A stretch of 64,000 nucleotides of DNA from Nymphaea colorata (GCF_008831285.2 NC_045151.1:1607544-1671543); one strand, 5' to 3'; shown: positions 24,818 to 36,483, counted from the stretch's first letter. The notes: generated by a model not told the origin, from the sequence alone. Translations and numbers: made by a program.

Positions 24818-25029
24818 CCTAGGCACCGGGCCGGCCCGGCCCGGCCTGATCGAACCCGGGTCCGGGCCAGGCTCGGGCCCGATAGGCCGGCCCAGTGGCG
24901 GCCCATCCCGGCCCGACTCCCGCTCTCCCACTCTCCCTCTCCCTCTCCCCTTCTCCCTCTCCCTCTCTGCTCCCCCTCTCCCTCTCCACTTCCCCCTCTT
25001 CCTCTGTCTCCCTCGCCGCTCCCCCTCTC
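24818..25029. other. GC-rich plus CT-rich block replacing the copia RT core
   Basis: From 24818 to about 24915 the sequence is GGGCCGGCCCGG-type, the most GC-rich part of the window. From about 24916 to 25029 it is almost pure (CTCCCTCTCC)n. On one side the - strand frame ends after GTIRLIISLTVDI; on the other it resumes at LLFIVYVDD. Judged by element 1 in this window, about 88 codons of reverse transcriptase normally lie between these points, so the block replaces them rather than simply being inserted. The GGGCCGG part resembles the end of a hAT-like non-autonomous plant element, by general resemblance only. Confidence 0.75.
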
Positions 25030-26598
25030 AAATATCCACTGTGAGAGATATAATTAAGCGAATAGTACCTAACCATGTCATAGGCGAAAACGTCTCGAAG
25101 AAGTCCACCTTATAAGACTTTTTATATCTTTTAGCAACAAGACGAGCTTTGAAGTGCTCTACGGACCCATCAGAATGATATTTGATGGTGAATACCCATT
25201 TGGAGCCGACAACATCACAATTCACCGGTGGTTCCACCGAGTCCCAAGTTTCTCTAGAAAGAAGAGCATCAATTTCCTCCTGCATCGCGTGCTTCCATCG
25301 TGAATCTAATAAGGCTTGGTGGTGAGAGGTCGGAATGGTGTGACTAGTCATAGATTGATCAAATTGCACTAAACTTATGCTCAAATGGTCCATAGAAGCC
25401 GACTTAGAAATCAGATGCCTTGTGCACTATCGCTGGCCCTTGTATATAGCAATAGGTAGATCATTTGCAGAATAGTCATCATTTCTTTTTGAGTCAGTCT
25501 TATCATTGGAACTTACCTCATGAGAAGACTCTGGTGGGCAGTTTGGAGATGGACCTTGACGCCGAGTATAGACTATTAAAGGATCAAGAAAATGATCACA
25601 TGACAGTGGTTGAGAGGAAGGGATAGACTCAAGTGATACTGAGGAAATAAAAAGAAGAACATACAAGGGGAGCTCAGACATTATGGTAATGATGGTATGT
25701 GGATTGAAAAAATAAGGATGAGACTCAAAGAATGCAACATCCAACAGACACAGAGATGTTAAACACAGAGGTATGTGAATTAGAAAAATAAGAACGTGAC
25801 TCAAAGAATGTAACATCCGCACTAACAATCTTTTTCTTTTTCTAGGGATCAAAACATCGATAGCCTTTTTTGTTGACATAATATCTAATGAACACACATT
25901 TAACAGCTTGGACAACTTGGGCAGCAAGTTTGTTTTTGTTTGGGCTCGAGATGTGTGCAAAACAAGTACATCCAAAAACTTTGAGAGGTATATGAAATAA
26001 TGGTCGATCTGGATATGGTATTTGAATGAGAATGCATTCTTGAATGGCAGACGAGATAGCATGCGGTAAGAACAGCATCACCTCAAAAGTAGGTAGGCAT
26101 ACGAGTATGCAATATAAGGGTGTGGGCCACGTTTAGAAGCTGTCGATGTTTGTGTTCAACAAATCCATTTTGTTGGGATGTGTGGGGACATGTATATTGT
26201 GGTCGAATCCCAAGATTGGCGTAAAATTGAAGTAGAACTGAATATTTAAATTCAAGAGCATTATCAATGCGAATATTTTTGACAATAACACCAAACTAAG
26301 TTTTTATTTCACTAACAAATTTCTGAAGAATATAGATGACTTCAAACCTGTCCTTGAACAAAAATAACCAACTCGAACAAGGTAATACAAAAAACGTGAA
26401 CGAAAGAAAACTTGACTTGGGCCTCAAACATCAACATGAACAAGATCAAAAGGACTTTGACTCGATGGACTCTAACTCAAAGGAAACTACTACATATATG
26501 ATTGCCTAACTGGCGTGCATTACATAGGAAAGACTTTGATGCAAGAATATCTGGAGAAATGCGACGAAGCTTGGACACAGAGGGATGACCCAGCCTGA

Positions 26599-26700
26599 GA
26601 TGCCACTGCAAAGGAGAAGGCTTCGACATGAAAGAAAAAGCAGCAACATGATGCCACTGCAAAGGAGAAGGCTTCGACATGAAAGAGGAAGCAACAACAT
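26599..26700. repeat. 51-bp tandem duplication in copia integrase remnant
   Basis: GATGCCACTGCAAAGGAGAA... occurs at 26599 and 26650 with few mismatches. The length is a multiple of three, so on the - strand it duplicates 17 residues (FMSKPSPLQWH repeated) just before the integrase zinc-binding region. Confidence 0.92.
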
Positions 26701-28202
26701 CTACATGGACAGAAAAGAAATAGAGCTGCTCACGTTCATGGTTGCCACCAATCATCTTCTCAGCTTGTAAGTATTGAAAAGAATATGAGGGTAAAAAAAG
26801 ACTCTACATTGTAAATCTTTAGCCAATTGCTTAACAGATTACATGTTAATAGGAAATCTAGGAGCATATAGCACATGTGTAATGGTGCCAAAAGGTGTGA
26901 GGTAGATATCACCGCTACCCAAAATAGGAAACAACTTGCCATCAGCCAACCTGATATATTGTAGTGTAGTGAACCTCGTAAACGATAAAAACATTTGTAG
27001 CTGATTACAAAAATGTCTTTATGCTCTTGAGTCAATCATCCATATCATACTTGGATCACTGATAGAGCCACCAACAGAGAAAGCCAAGTCTATCGCAGCT
27101 GTGCTAGTCGAGGTAAGGGTAGACCTTGAAGCTAAAACAAGATCATATTCTTCCTTGCTTAGGTTGAGAGAATACAATAGAAGTATAAGAGAACAGATAG
27201 GAGATTCAACCATAGAAGCTGTAGCCTATGAAGTAGTTGCAGTAGATGAAGAAGGCTCTTTTCCTGCACTCGTCCTCCCTCTACCACGTTCTGGTGGACC
27301 AGCAAAATGGAGATGGGGATGCTTGTCCCAACATCGGTCCTCTAAATGCCCTAATTTACCACCATAGGAGCATTGAAATCTGTCGTGTCCTGCACCACGT
27401 CCCTTAGATCCAACAAAAGAACTATGGCTACGTCCTTGTGTCATCACAAGTGCAGAGACTGAGGTGTCATGCGTAGGCTGACTAAGAGTGACTGCAAGAC
27501 GACTAACTCTATTATAAGTATTTGCTAAGTCTGGAAGGTCACTGCCTGTGAGAATTTAAGACTTCATCACAAAATACTTTGAAGACAATCCAGAAAGAAA
27601 TTTTGCTACCATATCAATTTCAAAATCTGATGCATAACAATGCTTGCAAGGTGGGCGAAAGGCTTTTAATCATTCATATGCAGTAGTCAATGTAGCAAAT
27701 ATTGTGATAGATCTTGATCTCCTTGCCGTATGTTACAAAGCTCGTCTTTCACTTGTAAAATTTTAATAACATTAGTAGCATAAGAATACGTCTTCTTCAA
27801 GAAAGACCACATATTTTTAGCATTGTTATAGTATGCAATTGTTAGAGCTATACGAGACTCTACACAGTTCATGATCTATGCCACAACAATGTTATTGTCT
27901 CCATCTCAGGTAGCATATTTCCCTTTTTTCTCAAGGGGTTCATCTTCTTCAATAATATATTTCGTTCTATAATCAGCCACAAACATTACAAATACCATAG
28001 ACCAGATTCCATAATTCGAACCATCAAGTTTGATTGTGGTTCCATAAGAAAAAGAATTCTCACCATCTTATATTCATTAGACCCTTCTGATCTACTACCA
28101 TCAGCCATAGTAGAAAACCAATGTAATAGAATACAAAGATCACAGCCAAAGGACGTGCAGCAAGTTGAACACAAGGAAGCAAAAGTAACGAGTTATTTTC
28201 AG

Positions 28203-28450
28203 ACGAAGGCAGCATATATTTTTTTTTAGAGATGATGGCAGCACTTTCAAGTATAGATTGCATGCAGCAAACATACACAGGTCTAAAGTAAATCTCAATA
28301 CAACTTATCAACTCCACAACAATTTTTTTTTCTTCAGACGATGGCAGCACTTTCAGATATAGATTGCATGCAACAAACATACACTTTCAGATATAGATTG
28401 CATGCAACAAACATACACAGGTTTAACAATAAATCTCAATACAACCTGTC
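28203..28450. repeat. Repeated leader segments of copia element 2
   Basis: GATGGCAGCACTTTCA...TATAGATTGCATGCA.CAAACATACAC occurs near 28234 and 28339, and its second half occurs again at about 28384. Each series is followed by an AATCTCAATACAACnT block. It lies between the primer-binding site and gag of element 2. Confidence 0.85.
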
Positions 28451-28543
28451 AGCTCCACTCAACTTCAACTATGTTGTAACTTCATACAATTTCAAACCTG
28501 CCCATAGAACATACCTTTGCTTGTTAGGGTTCACTAGGTACCA

Positions 28544-28625
28544 CACGACCAGGCAGATTTGAATGTCCTAGCCAATCAGACGTTCACGACCAGGCAGATT
28601 TGAATGTCCTAGCCAATCAGACGTT
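28544..28625. repeat. 41-bp perfect tandem duplication
   Basis: CACGACCAGGCAGATTTGAA...CAGACGTT at 28544 is repeated from 28585 without a mismatch, in the untranslated leader of copia element 2. Confidence 0.93.
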
Positions 28626-28947
28626 CTCTGGTCTAACCTTCTTCTACAGCAACAAATAAGTCAGATCTAATACATTCTGATATGATCCACCATTCAGCGA
28701 CGTCATCTGGCTGAAATTCTTCATCGTTCAAATCTGGACATCGACATTAGATGTTTTTTTTTTTTGCAGCAACACAAGAGTGTTAATAATGTTTCTACAT
28801 GTTAAACGTGATTAGCCCCTTTCCACCAACCAGTTTACTTGCTTCTCTTGTGATCAGCAGAGATTGTAGATGTGAACGCTAACTTGGGAAAGGGGTGAGA
28901 GGTGAGGGAATGAACGTGAAACCCTAGATAGCACAGTTCTAGAACTA

Positions 28948-28961
28948 GGGCTCTGATACCA
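28948..28961 (-). other. Primer-binding site of copia element 2
   Basis: On the - strand TGGTATCAGAGCCC immediately follows the LTR, complementary to initiator tRNA-Met. Confidence 0.9.
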
Positions 28962-29235
28962 TGTTACAGATTGAAGGAAGGAGGAGAGAGCGAGAGAGAG
29001 AGCCGATAAAATGAGAATTCATAGCAAAATTTAGGGACAAGAAGTCCCCTAAATACAAAAAGAGAGAGGGAGAACTTTTCTTTTCATTCATCATGTAACC
29101 TTAATCTCTTATTAAAAGAGAGTAGGGTGTAAGACAATATGTATTTACAATTTTAGTCTACTAAAAGTAAGAAAATAATAAGTAGACCCACTTCTACTTT
29201 CTAATATTTCAGAAAGACTCTAGAAAATTTTAACA
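28962..29235 (-). repeat. 5' LTR of copia element 2
   Basis: On the + strand it runs TGTTACAGATTGAAGG...ATTTTAACA, 274 bp, with the primer-binding site at its inner end. It shares AATCTCTTATTAAAAGAGAGTA and TATGTATTTACAATTTTAGTC-type blocks with the 3' LTR and has extra GA-rich and AAATACAAAAAGAG sequence that the other lacks. Confidence 0.9.
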
Positions 29236-29360
29236 AAAAAAATGGAAAATATTTTAAACTTGCAGAAGAAAGGATGCAGTTGGGGTGCGTGTCAGAGTAG
29301 CATCAACACCAGCGTCGTGTCGACACAGCTGCGGCCCCTTCCTTGAAGAGTCCATGTGAC

Positions 29361-29420
29361 ATTGGTGTTATTCTGGACAATGATTGAAGACTACTCTTTT
29401 CTTTTTAATTGAATAAATAA
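29361..29420 (+). repeat. Imperfect copy of RDR6 3'-flank sequence
   Basis: TTGGTGTTATTCTGGACAAT followed by GATTGAAGACTACTCTTTTC matches 18265-18325 (TTTGTGTGGTTCTGGATAGT then GATTGAAGACTACTTTTTCC). The direct repeat of about 60 bp brackets both copia elements. Confidence 0.75.
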
Positions 29421-29541
29421 ATGCGATTTTTGGTCCTTGTCGTGATGAATTTTTAATCTCAACCATTGGGCAACTATCCAACATCTAGCAGCAATGACTT
29501 CAAGGCACATCCATGTTTAAAACCAGACTGAGAAATCCACT

Positions 29542-29631
<90 letters not shown>
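29542..29631. repeat. Compound (CT)n(TA)n(CA)n microsatellite
   Basis: About 20 CT units run straight into about 18 TA units and then about 7 CA units. The apparent frame of Leu-Ser and Tyr-Ile repeats over it is an artefact. Confidence 0.97.
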
Positions 29632-29632
<1 letters not shown>

Positions 29633-32039
29633 AGCAAGTTGGTTTTTGCCAAGTTCTTAAGCTACTTTACCATCAACAGTTTTTTTCGTTATCTTAGTAG
29701 TTGCGTTGTTATGCAGGTTCATGATATGTGTGTTCATGCATAAACGGCTAAATTAAGCTGAAGGTGAAAGAAAAAAGCTTGCCCAAATGGATGTTGGTCC
29801 ATGAAACTATTGAATACATCACTACCTACTTTTCTGTGCTTCTTGTAAGGGTGGTGATGTATTCTGCAGCTTCTAATTGTTTGTGGTTTCATGCCTACCA
29901 ACAGTGATCCCCTGCTTCTTAATATTTTCCTCTTTGCGTTGATCATTCTCTGGGGAAACTTTCTATGTTTCTCTTTCCTGTCCCTGTGACTGCTGCACAA
30001 GTAATTATAGCAAGGTCTAATGTCAGCTCGCTTTGCATTACAATAATTTTCCGTAGATGGTGAATGCATTCTGATAATCTTCATGAACTCTAATTGGGAG
30101 GACAAAGGCATACCCATGGGGAGTTATTGAATCCTGCAGCAGGTGCAGTTACAGTCCTTGCACTTCTGGGGTTACATGCAGGTTTGGAAAACAAGATGAG
30201 CTGCTTATTACTTATTTGCATCTCTTAAGTGGTGGGTTTATAGGCTTTCATCAATGTAGGCGCAGAACAACTGCAAATGGAGACAATAAAGTGACCATGT
30301 ACTGAAACACAAAAGAAGTTAAGACATCAATCCATGAATCTAAGCCATATTCGGGTGAGAAAAGGCCGAAGCCTCCACCCAAACCCTTGGCCTCTGAAGG
30401 TACTGAACCTCCTTCGGTGCTTTAGGGTGCCGCCTTTGCTTCAATTTGCCTGCCAGTAAACCTCCTTTTGCAACACAAAAAATTGATGCCCCAAGAATTC
30501 AAGAGGAAAACTGTCCGCCTACCAATTCCTGCCTGCCTGTCCGTTGCACCAATCCCTTTGGGGACTGAATCTAAGCCATATCAACGTTTAATTTCCAATG
30601 AAAAGTCGCCAATAGCACACCTATAGAAGGTGGTCTTCCCAGCAACTCCAGAGTTAGATGTGCTTGCTTCGTCGAGGTGTTAGAGATTAGGAAACTGACG
30701 GCCTTTACAAGGGGAAGCTTTCGGGGTGGCCTAGTAAGTAAAAGGATTGAATCACGATTGAGCTTCAATGGATGAATATGACAATTAAAAGTTGGTTGCT
30801 TCCTTTATCCTCAAAATTCTTCCTACCTTTTTTGTTTTTTAGTTTTCATAGATTTTCTACAAATTATCAATTAGATACATCCATTAAATTGTCCTTTGGT
30901 TCAGGTTCTGCTTCCTGTTTCATGCATTATAATTTGTAAAATTTGTACTTTGTTGAAAATGCCACCTTTGTGGCCGCCTAAATTTATTTTCTACGTGTTA
31001 CTTTCTGCATTGTAAAAGTAAAGAGAACAGGCTAGAGTTTAATTTATGATGAAAAACATGTCAATCTTGTTTTTTTGTACCAAGACGGTACATTAATTAT
31101 ACTGTGATAGTGATCTACTGTTTAAAAACCAAACCTTTAAAATTTTACATGATGAGACCAATAATTTCAGTTACAGACAAAGTATGACCTTCTGTTACTT
31201 TTTTTTTACAAAAGTATTGTTTTAACTTTGTGAAAAGTAAAAAAAGAAATGTGAGTTTAAAAAACCTAGAAGTTAGATGTTATAAGCTGACCAGAAGAAA
31301 AATCTACATTTTCTTATGTTTTATTATTGAAAGGACAATATTTTTGCAAATAGCTAAAAAAATATTAATGAGCACATAGTTTGACATATTCCTGTTTATT
31401 ATGCAGGCTTGAAAACACTTGCATGTTGACGAGAGATTCATTTTGTTGGGAGCTGGCTTTCTCATGGGTTAACAAAACTTGTTATGAATTAGTTGTACAG
31501 TTTGGTTAATATGTTTATATTTAATTGGTCCATACCTTATTTTTTTGGTGTCCTATGCTTAATTAGGATCATTAAATTCTAAATGATATTTGTGTGATTT
31601 CCATACTTCGATAAATAGTTGATCGTTCGAGCGGAAAGAGGTAATGCTTTCGTAATACTTAACTAGCATTCGGATGTATTGCATTGCTAGCACTTATTGC
31701 AAGATTTTAATTCAAAAATTTATGAAAACACGGGAGAAAAGATAATGAAGAAAAGAAAAGCAAGAAAATTGGCTGTAATACAGCGCCATTATTGAATTTA
31801 TATTCGAGATCAATTTTATGGTGTTGTACTATGGGTTGTTATACAAGTGTTGATGAGTATGCCAAAAAGTGTATTGATTTACGCAATATATTCTATAAGT
31901 GTTGTTGTATGTTCCTTAATTTGGAACGTATTGATTTACATCGTATATGAAAACCGCTACATAGTCTTAACTGGTGTGGAAAGCAACACCACTGAAAATA
32001 ATATAGTTTTTAGTGGCACAACAGGAGCATAGCAGAACC

Positions 32040-32095
32040 AAGCAGCAAGGTGGATCACACTCAAAGAGTCTGAGGTTCGAATCCTCTCTCACTAG
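32040..32095 (+). other. tRNA-like B-box segment, possible SINE remnant
   Basis: GAGGTTCGAATCCTC forms a perfect T-arm-like hairpin (4-bp stem) with a consensus internal B box. The upstream part does not fold into D and anticodon arms and there is no matching acceptor stem, so it is not a tRNA gene. A decayed tRNA-derived SINE is the simplest reading. Confidence 0.4.
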
Positions 32096-33156
32096 TAGAT
32101 GTAATTGAACATGAGAGTGGTTTAATTGTGTTAATCCTTCCAAAAGTAATAGTTAACTCATGTAACACACCCAATCACGTTGTTTAATTAGCTAGATATT
32201 TAGAATCTCTACCATCTATTTCCATGAAAGAATGTTCCTACGATCTGCCCACATTAGGGTTGCCGGAGGTTTCCCTGGCATATATAGGTCTGCCGTCCTC
32301 TGGCGAGAACATGCCGTCTCCTGGCATAGGGTTTTGCAGGGTCGACACCCGTCTCATAAGTTGCGAACATTCTCGACTTTCACTCCAATCAAGTGATTTT
32401 TGATGAGCTGGAAGAAATCTCATATGTGATGCAAATTAAGTGTCAAAATTTATTTTTTTCAGCTGTTTGGTAGTGACTTTTGAATGAGCTGGAAGAAATC
32501 CAAAGCCTCCTCCCTTTCCCCCATTTTCATAGGATTCAGGGTTGCTTTCGATGCTTTGAAGTGGTGCCTTTGGGTGATGACTCTGTTATACTTTAACTTG
32601 CATATCGATGACCCTGTTTTTTGCAGAACGAAGAATTGACAATATGTGAGTTTGAAATGGGAATTGTTTACCTACCAACTTTCGTTCCATCCATTGCACC
32701 AACCCCCTATCAAATTAATTATTTGTCTCCCCTTTCTATGCAATTTATAGAATTCCCCACCTCATTTAAGGATCACAGCGGCTCCAGTTCTCTACCAAAG
32801 GTAATTGGTGAACAGTTCTTCTGTCTTGGACAGCCATCACAAAATAAAGAGTTTTCTCCACAGTGATGCTATTCCCCAGTTTGATGTCCATTTTCAAAGT
32901 TCACGCTTCTCTTCACAAGCATTTCAAATTCATCCCTCTTAAACAATTGGAACTAAAAAAAAAATACTGTTGAGGTAACCTAAATAAGTGGTCAACTTAG
33001 GTGAATTACATGGAAAAAAAATGTTTTTATCAGTACTTAAAAACCCAGCCAAAGTGAACTGAGGTGACTGGGTTGCTCGGTTCAAAACCTGGTAAAAAAA
33101 ATGGAAAACCCAGAAATTGTCGTCACCAAGCCAAGTCATGGGATGAACAGGCCGAA
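32096..33156. other. Intergenic, no gene recognised
   Basis: No coding potential was recognised. Around 32600-32710 there is a segment (CCTACCAACTTTCGTTCC, CCATTGCACCAACCCC) that resembles one near 30510-30560, suggesting a low-copy dispersed repeat. Confidence 0.4.
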
Positions 33157-33335
33157 TAGGGGCAGAGCCAAGAGGAGGCCCCGCATGGGCCCTGGTGCCC
33201 ACTTTATTTTTTTTTAATTTACATGTAAATTTTTGAAAATTTTACTTGTTCGATATAAAAATTTTGAAAAATAATATTCAATCCGTATCAAAATTTAGAA
33301 ACTTTAATTGGCTCCCTCTTTGGAAAAAGCCCCTG
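33157..33335. mobile_element. GGGGCGGAGCCA-family MITE with 8-bp target duplication
   Basis: It begins TAGGGGCAGAGCCA and ends AAAGCCCCTG. It is flanked by AGGCCGAA (33149-33156) and AAGCCGAA (33336-33343), an 8-bp duplication with one mismatch, which fits the hAT superfamily. The interior has the family hallmark TTTACATGTAAATTTT and a TAGAAACTTTAATTGGCTCC end region. 179 bp, no coding capacity. Confidence 0.75.
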
Positions 33336-34203
33336 AAGCCGAATAATCTGAGTTTTGGCCGAGTCAAAGAAGAGTCATCTATGAATATGACGTTAGTATG
33401 CATGTTACATATAGAAATCTACTTATAAATGACATGAAAACCAAATGTTATATCGAATGGTAGTGTGATGCTTTTTTGCCATTCAGTTGCATCTAACCTT
33501 GTTGAATAAATGATGGTAGAGGTGCACCTCTGGCATTTTCATTAAAAACCGATAAAATCGTGGCACAAACTTAGGTATCGGACTTCTTCAGAAGTACTTT
33601 CCTTGTATATATTTATGCAATGGTTAAACTTGGTTCTCATACCAACTGCAATAACTCAATGTAAATAAGATTAAAGTGTTCGATGTGACAGGTTTGTATA
33701 CCTGTCTCCGATCAATTCCTTCCAGTGAATAAGATGCTGCACAAACCAAAGAAGAAAAGCTTCGAAGCAGTTAAACGTAAAAAAAAAAAAAAAGGAACAT
33801 TTCTTTCTGAAAAACCCTAAAAATACCCTCCTTTTTTTTTTTTGGTGCACATATGTTATGGAGGCAACTCACTCTCAAATAGTATTATTATTTTATTACC
33901 TGTCTCAAATAGTATTCATTAGCTATTATTTATGTGCTTTCCTTTTCAAATGCTTCGAATCCGTCTTCTACTGAGGTTACAGACGATCCAAGCAATTAAT
34001 TGATACAAACTGCATGATTTGGCGAAAAAAAAAACACCACACTTACCATCATTCAGAAGACGATTTTAATAATAAGCAAAAGGTCAGATTTATTTTCAAT
34101 AGAAAAGGCATGAAAGAGTGCACGAATGTTTGTCTTTAAATTGAAAGTTAAACCCAAGAGTCATTGACACAAGGACATGTTTTACCGATTTGTAGATAGA
34201 TTC

Positions 34204-34491
34204 TATATATGTCAATATATACTGTTTGGATCAGACATCCAACCGAACCATTCCCAAAAAAAATTGGATAGGAAAACAATTTAATATTTGTTTAAGAAAT
34301 CGGATTGGATTCGGATGTAGATGCGGACTAAGATCACATTACTTTTTGAAAATAAATTCGGATTTGGATTTAGATATAACTTTTCTTTGTTTGCATTTGA
34401 ATATGAACTCAAATCCAAATATGCAAATATCCAGAAAAGTGAATACTATTAAAGGTATATCTTATTCGAATTCAATCCATTGACATCCTTA
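34204..34491. mobile_element. GGATGTCAA-family hAT-like element
   Basis: It runs from TATATATGTCAATATAT to CCATTGACATCCTTA, with inverted TGTCAA/TTGACA ends. The interior is rich in GGATTCGGAT and AATCCAAATATGC words, as in the bounded copy at 41789. No clean target duplication remains. Confidence 0.55.
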
Positions 34492-35597
34492 ATCTAGAGA
34501 TCAATAGGTTCATTCATTTACAAATTTAAAAATTAAATCGTTACGTCCTAAAAACTATTCTCATGTGAACTTTTAGGTTTCTGAGTGAAGAATTTATGGT
34601 GCATTAGTCTCATGTAAAAACACTTTCGTGCATAATAATTAATTCATGGCATGTCTGTCAAAAATGAGGATCATTAAGAATATAAAACAAAGTTTTAAAA
34701 CTAAGTGACTTGGGACTCGACTCAAAGTGAATTGACTCGTGATTTGCTGGGTCAACCCAATCATTCTGGTTTTGACAACAACTTCATTTTTTGCATAAAC
34801 TATATTTTCATATGTATAAATTGCCCAACATGGCCTGCATTACTTCACCAACCCCTTTGGATCTGGTTTCCTTTTCTAAGCTGTCGACTATTTGACAATA
34901 GTAACACATTATTATTATCTCATAAATGCATACTAAGAAATGAGGCAACTTCATATAATGTTGTAACAAGTGTTCCATGATTAATCTATCCAACTTTTTG
35001 GATGCACATTCATGGGGCAGTAACAATGTGTTATTGTTGTCTTTGCCAAACAACCCCTTGAAAATAAAACTCAATTGAAGGAGAATCACAATGGCCAATC
35101 AATCCAGCAAAGGACCACTGAGAGTCAAGGCATCGATAAAGGATCTGAAAGATCTTGAGGATTACAATTCAAGTAGAAAGATTGTAACTGATCCTAAAAT
35201 TACGGATCAAAATAAATGTGTGTAACCGATAGCCTTTAATAAGAGTTACTCTAGTCTCATTCTCAAGTTCTCAACTTCTTGAATTGAGCAAGAGTTCCTT
35301 TATTTTTCCCCTCTGATTACGTTTTCCTTCATTTCCATGACAGTCCATATCAAAACTTGACAAGGACTCAGTCCAATAAAAATCCAGGCACTATCAACCT
35401 TGAATCAGGGGCGGAGTAACATGTTGCCTACATGGTCCAATAAAAATCCCTTATTTACATATTAGTAAACATTAATTTTTTGCATATTTGTCTCTAAATG
35501 TGTCTGCCTCTGTCACTGCCTTGATTATTGGATATATCTCTAAATGAACATGTGATAGTCCAAAATGAACTTTAAGACAAACCATAGTTACAGAAAA

Positions 35598-35770
35598 CAC
35601 ATTTTTTTTTTCGAAAAAAAGTGAAAAAAACATGATAAATTAAATGGCCATTTAAAACTAAAAAAAAAAACACATTTTTTTGAAAAAACGTTAAAAATGA
35701 AAAAAACACATTTTAAACACGTTTTTTCATGTTTTTTCACGTTCTTTTTACTTTTTTTCACTTTTTTCAT
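35598..35770. repeat. A/T-homopolymer inverted-repeat stretch
   Basis: GTGAAAAAAACATGA at 35621 is the near inverse of TCATGTTTTTTCAC at 35727. Between them is a perfect 16-bp palindrome TTAAATGGCCATTTAA (35640-35655). Many CACGTTTTTTCA-like words follow. Probably a foldback element or an expanded low-complexity repeat. Confidence 0.6.
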
Positions 35771-36179
35771 TTTTTTCAGTTTTTTATTGTCAAACTGTTT
35801 TTTTTCATTTTCTATTTTTTATTTGTTGTAAATCTACTTATCTTTTGATGTTTGTGTTATTAGTTTCTCACTTATTTTATTTTTCCTCTATTTTTAGTTT
35901 TTAAAATTTTTAAAAAATTTACCATATTTTTTTACAAGATTACCGTATTATACTTCAGAAAAGCCTTGCCGTTTAAAAGTCAAGACATTATTTGTGACTA
36001 TGAGACAAACTAGAAACACCATGTCGAGATTCAAAATCTCCAGCCCTAGACCCTTATAAGCATCCTATCAAATCCCGTTGCCTTTCCCCACAGCTTTCCT
36101 GCATTGTTCTTTTAGGACACAAGCATCACGAATGGGCCAATCCTTGCCTCTCAAGTGGTCTCATCCACACCCCAAGGGA

Positions 36180-36245
36180 TTTGGTGTAGTTGGTTGGGTC
36201 AACGGCTGGTAAAAGACAAGTCGGTGTTGGTTTGATTCTTGTTAA
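36180..36245 (+). other. Possible tRNA-derived SINE head
   Basis: TGGTGTAGTTGGTTGGGT resembles a polymerase III A box, and GGTTTGATTCTTG, about 47 bases further on, a B box. No 3' poly tail or target duplication was identified, so only the promoter-like head is supported. Confidence 0.35.
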
Positions 36246-36483
36246 AATGACTCTATAGCTCTTAAAGACAAGCATAAGTACATCAAAGTTTTATGTTGCA
36301 TGTTGCCCAGCAAATGACGAAGTCTCTTGGCTCAGGTGTGGTTTCGTTGGGGTCCAAACCAAAAAAACAAGTTGGCTCTGTTCTTGAACAGTTTCTCTTC
36401 ATCATCGTCATTATCATGCATGCAGCTTCATCTGTTTGTTATAGTGATTGGTGTAAAGGGCCGTTTAGCAAAAGTAAGAGTAA

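Larger units (their letters stand above)
24150..28120 (-). pseudogene. Broken copia gag-pol of element 2
   Basis: Read on the - strand, gag remnants (about 27690-28120) start MADGSRSEGSNEYKMV. A zinc knuckle at about 27310-27380 has lost its second Cys (C-S-Y-G). The protease region near 27027 reads WMIDSRA where DSGA is expected. Integrase pieces (about 25840-26700) include LQWHLRLGHPS and a 51-bp in-frame duplication. Reverse transcriptase lies at about 25028-25390 (upstream half) and 24650-24815 (FIVYVDDIVLT). RNase H remnants lie at about 24160-24300 (YSDVDYAWS). Stops and frameshifts are frequent. Confidence 0.85.
23618..29235 (-). mobile_element. Ty1/copia retrotransposon 2, full length, inactive
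   Basis: It lies on the - strand. LTRs are at 28962-29235 (5') and 23618-23829 (3'), running TGTTAAA...AACA in element orientation. The initiator tRNA-Met primer site is at 28948-28961 and a polypurine tract CTTGAGGGCGTG adjoins the 3' LTR at 23830. The flanks ACAAA and AAAAA may be a one-mismatch target duplication, but the A-rich context makes this weak. Gag, protease, integrase, reverse transcriptase and RNase H remnants are in copia order. A 212-bp GC/CT-rich block replaces the core of the reverse transcriptase. Several internal tandem duplications are present. Confidence 0.9.
29236..32030. other. Intergenic, no gene recognised
   Basis: Contains the imperfect repeat of RDR6 3' sequence (29361-29420), a long compound microsatellite (29542-29631), and otherwise AT-rich unassigned DNA. 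Open frames here (for example 29734-30117 on the - strand) have no recognisable domain and irregular composition. Confidence 0.5.
33336..36480. other. Intergenic with short repeats
   Basis: Apart from a GGATGTCAA-family copy (34204-34491), an A/T-rich foldback-like stretch (35598-35770) and a SINE-like head (36180-36245), nothing was recognised. A segment at about 34890-35060 shares ACAATAGTAACACATTATTATT and AACAACCCCTT words with the flank of the 178-bp array. Confidence 0.5.

Noticed and set aside
18337-29235. Either copia element as a potentially active retrotransposon
   Set aside because: Both have multiple stops, frame breaks and LTRs that differ by indels.
29734-30117. 127-codon - strand frame
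   Set aside because: No domain, low plausibility of composition, and no start context; treated as chance.
32040-32095. tRNA gene
   Set aside because: Only the T-arm fits; D arm, anticodon arm and acceptor stem cannot be formed.
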